From VRUE01 sp963728045 (GTDB lineage Bacteria; Actinomycetota; Thermoleophilia; Solirubrobacterales; 70-9), in NCBI GenBank assembly GCA_963728045.1, contig CAVSIE010000005.1:62001-126000 (forward strand): a stretch of 64,000 nt of DNA, read 5' to 3'. The position numbers and the translations under genes were made by a program. Below, in pieces: positions 59,621-64,000 of this stretch; within the stretch, counting starts at the first letter, position 1, and each line of letters starts with the position of its first letter. The notes beneath the pieces are model-generated. The model searched no databases, was not told the origin of the DNA, and worked only from the letters and a program-made list of their open reading frames with translations.

Positions 59621-60721
59621 TTAGCCGAGCTTGGAGCCGCACTTCTGGATGTCAGCGGCGCTGCGTGCGCCTTGGAGGCACTCGGTGTAGGACTGGCTGC
59701 TGCCGGAGCCGGAGCCGCTACTTCCACCGCCGACCTTGCCGAGCAGGTCGCCGAGGGCACCGGCCCCGCCACCCCCGCCTTCGAGCAGGCCGAGAAGTTC
59801 GATCGGGTTCACTTTGAGCTTGAGGAAGAGGTCATTGAGTGGCTTGGCTTTCGACGGGGCGACGATCGACTGTTCCTCGTTGACGCCGGTAAGGGTGAGG
59901 TCGAAGTCGATGGCGATCTGCTCCGGCCCGGTTCCCGCTTCCTCCGGTTCGATCTCGAGCTGCGTCGCGACCTTCCGCACGATGTCGTCGTCGCCGACGT
60001 CGACTTCGACAGGAGCGCTCTTCACTGCGTCTTCGAGCTGGCTCTTGGCTTCTTCGACCCCCTCATCGGTGAGGGCGAACGGTCCTTCGACCTGGCTCAG
60101 CTGCGATTCGCAGGCCGGCTCGTTGGAGAGCTCCACCAACGAGTCGAGCGCTCCCGGCACATCGAGGTCCCCGGTGACCTTCGTCGTACTCGTGCCGCCG
60201 ACTTTGGCGCTGCCGTCGTCGCTGAGGTTTTCGACGAAGTCAGCAACTTCGAGCTCACTGGCTGCTTCCTGGCAAGCCGTGACGTCCGACGCCTGGCCGC
60301 CTTCTTTCTGCGCTTCCTCGATCGCCGACTTGACGAAGCTGAAGGTAGTCGGGTCGACCTCGTAGTCGACACCTTCGTAGTTCACGTAAGCCTTGTTCGG
60401 CAGCAATACCAGGCCGCCCTCGAAGTCGATCTGTTCGCCGGAAAGGTCGCCTTTGGCATCCATGGTCAGAGAGAGCCGCGGCGGCTGTCCTTTGCCTCCA
60501 CTCTGGAACGGACCGGAGAGGCTGACGTCGAGATCCCCGCCTTCCGGCCCTTTCGCGTCGACCGAGAGGGAGAGGTCGATGTCGCCGCTTTCGGCGCCCT
60601 TGAAGGTGGCGTTGTCGAGTACGGCCTCGGGGCTGCCGCTGTCCTCGCTGCCGCAGGCGGCGAAGGTGGTGGCCAGCGCAAACAGCGCGGCGAGCAAGAT
60701 GAAAATGCGAAGTCGATTCAA
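59621..60721 (-). CDS. Lipoprotein of unknown function
   Basis: 366 aa; start TTG 60721, with GGGAGG 7 nt before. Signal peptide NRLRIFILLAALFALATTFAAC with lipobox Cys, acidic Ser/Gly-rich beta region, and a C-terminal Gly/Ser linker then SYTECLQGARSAADIQKCGSKLG. The body resembles the LppX/LprAFG-type lipid-carrier lipoproteins of actinobacteria in size and strand pattern, but I am not sure. Confidence 0.7.
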   Translation of the reverse strand: MNRLRIFILLAALFALATTFAACGSEDSGSPEAVLDNATFKGAESGDIDLSLSVDAKGPEGGDLDVSLSGPFQSGGKGQPPRLSLTMDAKGDLSGEQIDFEGGLVLLPNKAYVNYEGVDYEVDPTTFSFVKSAIEEAQKEGGQASDVTACQEAASELEVADFVENLSDDGSAKVGGTSTTKVTGDLDVPGALDSLVELSNEPACESQLSQVEGPFALTDEGVEEAKSQLEDAVKSAPVEVDVGDDDIVRKVATQLEIEPEEAGTGPEQIAIDFDLTLTGVNEEQSIVAPSKAKPLNDLFLKLKVNPIELLGLLEGGGGGAGALGDLLGKVGGGSSGSGSGSSQSYTECLQGARSAADIQKCGSKLG

Positions 60722-60778
60722 AGTAATCCCTCCCGAGGCAGAAGATTCTGGCATGAAGGCCGCGAAAATGCCGGCCGC

Positions 60779-61018
60779 TTAACGCGTGGTTCGAACCGGA
60801 GGCGCCTCGTCCGTAGTCAGGTCGAGGGCGAGCGGGAAGAGGAAGGCGCCGAGCGAGATCAGGATCACGCCGATCACGACGAGCCAGCGAGAGCGGCTGA
60901 AGTGACCGAGGACGCCGATCGCGAAGCCGACGAAGACCAGGGCGATGTAGGGGCCGGCGCGGTCAGGCAGCAGCGCCGCCAGGGGCAGGGCGTAGTCGAG
61001 CACGCTGGCAATTATCAT
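60779..61018 (-). CDS. Small membrane protein
   Basis: 79 aa from ATG 61018. Two or three hydrophobic segments (YIALVFVGFAIGVLGHF and WLVVIGVILISLGAFLFPLAL). Family not recognised. Its start is 6 bp from the divergent MoxR start. Confidence 0.65.
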   Translation of the reverse strand: MIIASVLDYALPLAALLPDRAGPYIALVFVGFAIGVLGHFSRSRWLVVIGVILISLGAFLFPLALDLTTDEAPPVRTTR

Positions 61019-61024
61019 CGCCCC

Positions 61025-61900
61025 ATGGCTGCCGGTTCCGTCGCCGAGGTTAAGGAAGCGCTCGCGGGCGCGGGCTACCTCGCCGACGAGCCTGCCGCGC
61101 TGGTCTCCTTCCTCGCCCAGCGGCTCGGCAAGCCGGTGCTGGTCGAGGGGCCGGCCGGGGTCGGCAAGACGGAGCTGGCAAAGGCGCTCTCGCGCGCCAC
61201 CGGTCGCGAGCTGATCCGTCTCCAGTGTTACGAGGGCCTCGACGAGGCGAAGGCGCTCTACGAGTGGAACTACCGCAAGCAGCTGCTGCGGATCCAGGCC
61301 GGCGGCGAGTCCGGCTGGGAGGAGGTCCACGGCGACATCTTCGACAAGGAGTTCCTGCTCGAGCGGCCGCTGATGCAGGCGATCGCCAGCGCCGATCCCG
61401 TCGTCCTGCTGATCGACGAGATCGACAAGACGGACCAAGAGTTCGAGGCGATGCTGCTCGAGCTGCTCTCGGACTTTCAGATCACGATCCCGGAGATGGG
61501 GCAGGTGTCGGCGACGACGATGCCGATCGTCGTCCTCACCTCGAACAACTCGCGCGAGCTGACCGAGGCCCTGAAGCGGCGCTGCCTCTACCTATGGCTC
61601 GACTACCCCAACCTCGAGCGGGAGATGGAAATCGTCCACCTGCACACGCCCGAGCTATCGGAGACGCTGACCCGCCGCCTGGTCGAGGTGGTCAGCATGG
61701 TCCGCTCGCTCGATCTCAAGAAGCCGCCCTCGATCGCCGAGTCGATCGACTGGGCGCGCACGCTGCTGCTAATGGGCGCCGAGGACATCGACCGCGAGAC
61801 CTTCGAGCAGTCGATGTCGATCATCGTCAAGCACCGCACCGACATCGACCTGGTCGCCGAGCGAGTGGGCGTCAAGCTGGCCGAGCCGACGACAGGCTGA
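61025..61900 (+). CDS. MoxR-family AAA+ ATPase
   Basis: Chaperone-like ATPase that acts on metal-centre or other enzymes, often with a VWA-domain partner. Walker A VEGPAGVGKTELAKAL, Walker B VVLLIDEIDK, sensor 1 VLTSNNSRELTEALKRRCLYLWLDYP. 291 aa, MoxR/CoxD size. No VWA gene in the window; its 3' end overlaps the convergent ABC ATPase gene by 29 bp. Confidence 0.93.
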   Translation: MAAGSVAEVKEALAGAGYLADEPAALVSFLAQRLGKPVLVEGPAGVGKTELAKALSRATGRELIRLQCYEGLDEAKALYEWNYRKQLLRIQAGGESGWEEVHGDIFDKEFLLERPLMQAIASADPVVLLIDEIDKTDQEFEAMLLELLSDFQITIPEMGQVSATTMPIVVLTSNNSRELTEALKRRCLYLWLDYPNLEREMEIVHLHTPELSETLTRRLVEVVSMVRSLDLKKPPSIAESIDWARTLLLMGAEDIDRETFEQSMSIIVKHRTDIDLVAERVGVKLAEPTTG

Positions 61901-62585
61901 GCACCTCGACATCGGGTGGCCCGTCGTAGGAAAGTCGCCCGTCGCGCAATCCCACGCAGCGACTGGAAGCGATGACGACCTCGGGACGGTGAGTCGAGAC
62001 GACGATCGCGGCGCCCGTGTCGCGTACCTCTCGAAACAGCTCGAAGAGAACGTCGCGGCTGGGCGGATCGAGGCCGTCGAAGGGCTCGTCGGCGAGCAGG
62101 ATCGAGAAGGGGCGGATCAGGGCGAGGGCGATCGAGGCCTTCTGCCGCATGCCGTGGCTGAATTCGGCAGGAAGGCTGTCGCTCCATTCGCCCAGGCCCA
62201 AGCGTCCCAGGAGGCGGGAGGCCCGAGCGCCGTCGTCGGCCGCGCCGTGAAGGCCCCCGACGTACTCGAGGTGCTCGCCGAGGCTGAGGTCGTCGTAGAA
62301 GACCGGCGTGTCCGGCAGGTAGGAGACCGCGCGCCTCGCCTCGACCGAGCCGGCCTCGGCGCCAGCCACCGAGAGCGTACCGGCCGATGCCTCCAGCAGT
62401 CCGGCGGCGATGGTGAAGAAGGTCGTCTTGCCGGCGCCGTTGGGGCCGACGAGGGCGATCAGCTCTCCCGACTGGACCTTGATGTCGAACGAGCTCAGCG
62501 CCTCAAAGCCGTCATAGCTCCGGCCGAGGCCGCGAGCCGTCAGGACCGGCCCACGGGGGGAATCCGGCTGGCGCGGCGCCCTCAT
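61872..62585 (-). CDS. ABC transporter ATP-binding protein
   Basis: Walker A LVGPNGAGKTT, signature FSHGMRQKASIALALI, Walker B SILLADEPFDGLDPPSR and switch His in STHRPEV. 237 aa from ATG 62585, overlapping the permease stop by 4 bp (ATGA). Exporter-type, CcmA-like. The signature is SHGMRQ rather than the usual SGGQ, as in many ABC-2 ATPases. Confidence 0.93.
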   Translation of the reverse strand: MRAPRQPDSPRGPVLTARGLGRSYDGFEALSSFDIKVQSGELIALVGPNGAGKTTFFTIAAGLLEASAGTLSVAGAEAGSVEARRAVSYLPDTPVFYDDLSLGEHLEYVGGLHGAADDGARASRLLGRLGLGEWSDSLPAEFSHGMRQKASIALALIRPFSILLADEPFDGLDPPSRDVLFELFREVRDTGAAIVVSTHRPEVVIASSRCVGLRDGRLSYDGPPDVEVLSLSSARPA

Positions 62586-64000
62586 GGCTGCACCGCGGCT
62601 CGTTCGAGCACTCGCCGGCCCAGCCACCAGATGATCGCCGCCGCCCCGGCCAGCACGACGACCTCGGCGGCGGCCGCCGCCGCAACCGCCGAGCCGCCGT
62701 GGCGCGCCGCTTCCCTGGCCGCCAGCAGGGGCGCGGAAACCGCAGCGATCGCCGCCACGAACGGCAGGGCCGACTGCGCGTAGCCGATTCCCGGTTTGAA
62801 CAGGTAGGCGTAGGAGTCGTTCGTCACGCTCAGCGCCGCACAGCAGAGAAGCGCGATCGCGGTGGGCACGAGCATCACGGCGCCGATGCCGATCGCGGTC
62901 CCTGGCGACCCGAACGCAGTGGCCGCGACGATCCCAGCCAGCGCCACGACCCCCATCGCAGCCGCTGGCGCGACCAGGTGCTGACGGATCAAAGAGTCCT
63001 GCGTGACGGGCAGCAGATCGCGTCGCGTCGGATGGTCGGTCTCCTGCGCAAGGGGCTCGACTAGGTCGAGCGCCGCGACGAGGAGGACGAGAGCGGCGAC
63101 AACGGCGAGGGGGGTGGTCCCGCTCCAGGCGCCGGCGACGAGGGCGCCTGCCGCGATGCCGGCGCCGAGAGCCCGGACCACGCGCACGAGCGGCCAGCGT
63201 AGAAAGCTGTGCCAGCCGCGTCGCCAGACGGGAAAGCGCCCCTGCCCCCTGAGCCTCGCCCAGGGCCGACGGCGAGGATTCTCGGAAGCGAGCTGGCGGC
63301 GCAGCAGGATCACGGTGCGAACGTCCTGGACGGTGGCAGAAAAGCGGAGCTGGGCCGTGAGGTTGGCCCTACGTCGTGCCGCCTCGAGAGAAAGGCCGCC
63401 GAGCGAGAACAGCCCGGCACCGACCAGGGTCCCGGCGAACGCGACACCAGCTGCCGCAAGAGCCACGTGACTCTCGCCGTGGAGGGGAAGGGTCGCCAGG
63501 ACTCCGAGCATCGTGGCCGGGGATGTCGTCGATCCGAGCGAGAGGTCGGCGATGCTCCAGGCGAGCAGCGCGACCCCGGCTGCGGTCGCGATCGCCGGGC
63601 GCAGTCGCCAGCCAGAGGCGAGCTGGGCAACGGCCAGGGCGCACAACGGAACGGCCGCGCCGAACAGTGCCAGGCAGACGAGCCACTCGAGGGGTGATCC
63701 GGGCAGGCGCCGGAAAGCGAAATTGCCAGCCACGACTCCGACCACAGTGCCGGCGAGCAGCACGACCCGCAGCTGTCGCAAGGCCGGCGCACGCAGCGAG
63801 GCCCCACGATCAATCGGCGCCAACAACACGTACTGGACCTCGGCCGCCTCGATTGCGAGCGGGCCGCCCCTTGCCCCCGACCGCAGCCCGGCCAGCACCG
63901 CCAGCGCAACGCCCACCCCCAGCCAGGCCGGCCCAGCATCGGTGAGCTCTTCGACCCCGTGCGCGCTGACGTCGGCATCGTTCAACGCACCGGCCACGGC
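62582..64000 (-). CDS. ABC transporter permease, partial (N-terminus off the window)
   Basis: At least 10 membrane helices over 472 residues. The frame is open to the edge of the window, so the true N-terminus is cut. Segments such as LEWLVCLALFGAAVPLCALAVAQLASGW and VVRALGAGIAAGALVAGAW are membrane-type. The downstream ATPase overlap makes it the partner permease. Substrate unknown. Confidence 0.75.
   Translation of the reverse strand, partial: AVAGALNDADVSAHGVEELTDAGPAWLGVGVALAVLAGLRSGARGGPLAIEAAEVQYVLLAPIDRGASLRAPALRQLRVVLLAGTVVGVVAGNFAFRRLPGSPLEWLVCLALFGAAVPLCALAVAQLASGWRLRPAIATAAGVALLAWSIADLSLGSTTSPATMLGVLATLPLHGESHVALAAAGVAFAGTLVGAGLFSLGGLSLEAARRRANLTAQLRFSATVQDVRTVILLRRQLASENPRRRPWARLRGQGRFPVWRRGWHSFLRWPLVRVVRALGAGIAAGALVAGAWSGTTPLAVVAALVLLVAALDLVEPLAQETDHPTRRDLLPVTQDSLIRQHLVAPAAAMGVVALAGIVAATAFGSPGTAIGIGAVMLVPTAIALLCCAALSVTNDSYAYLFKPGIGYAQSALPFVAAIAAVSAPLLAAREAARHGGSAVAAAAAAEVVVLAGAAAIIWWLGRRVLERAAVQP

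Noticed and set aside
59084..61900. 938-aa plus-strand frame ending in MoxR
   Set aside because: Only the part from 61025 is MoxR; upstream is antisense to the antiporter and lipoprotein genes.

Overview
The window looks like chromosomal DNA from a very GC-rich actinobacterium, most likely class Thermoleophilia (Solirubrobacterales-like). This is an inference from gene content: CarD and DisA, a MerR-HTH/class III cyclase fusion, type III glutamine synthetase, F420-type LLM oxidoreductase, collagen-like secreted protein, FTR1 with a large N-terminal domain, and the NlpC/P60-type tail 'GPG-W--IYAN--H---VIAGLR-DTS'. No rRNA, tRNA, CRISPR, prophage or transposase gene was recognised.

Region 1 (1-18.2 kb, almost all on the minus strand) is a housekeeping block. 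In transcription order it is tilS-hpt-ftsH-folP-folB-folK-coaX-dusB-greA-lysS-clpC-(aldo/keto reductase)-(MFS)-disA-carD-ispD. This closely matches the tilS...ispD block of Bacillus. A plus-strand GST-like gene, an MFS exporter and two structured repeats interrupt it. From about 7.4 to 12.8 kb essential genes (clpC, lysS, greA, dusB, coaX, gst) are broken by many single-base frameshifts, mostly in C/G runs, which looks like uncorrected sequencing error; typA at 54.5 kb and possibly the FTR1 gene end at 25.06 kb show the same.

Region 2 (18.2-25.7 kb) carries the MerR-cyclase, a PII-Amt nitrogen operon, and divergently an EfeO-like lipoprotein, FTR1 permease and a nucleoside phosphorylase. Region 3 (25.7-36.4 kb) has a phasin-like coiled-coil protein, a large secreted lytic transglycosylase/M15 protein, a HAD phosphatase with a sirtuin, a fused 3-hydroxyacyl-CoA dehydrogenase/enoyl-CoA hydratase, a decayed NlpC/P60 gene, GSIII and a collagen-like protein. 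Region 4 (36.5-46.5 kb, minus strand) contains translationally coupled pairs joined by 4-bp GTGA overlaps (methyltransferase/BBE oxidase, P450/MFS, LLM oxidoreductase/amine oxidase), plus a TrkA-type K+ channel and rlmN. Region 5 (46.6-64 kb) has cupins, RecD2, a subtilase, a cold-shock protein, TypA, an acyl-CoA dehydrogenase behind a TetR-like operator, Bcp, a CaCA antiporter, a MoxR ATPase and an ABC exporter.

The most unusual signal is a set of six composite palindromes in three families (A: 3833-3986 and 4094-4249; B: 14535-14625 and 29401-29491; C: 19432-19546 and 35661-35775). Each has a family-specific conserved core (51, 71-73 or 92-98 nt) set inside a near-perfect inverted repeat of 20-31 nt whose sequence differs at every locus. 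Five of the six begin 0-14 nt after a stop codon. The two B cores differ at four positions that form two compensatory base-pair changes. A simple hairpin with a 4-nt loop at 18152-18185 may be the 'empty' form. They look like structured elements, possibly mobile, sitting in the loops of gene-end hairpins.
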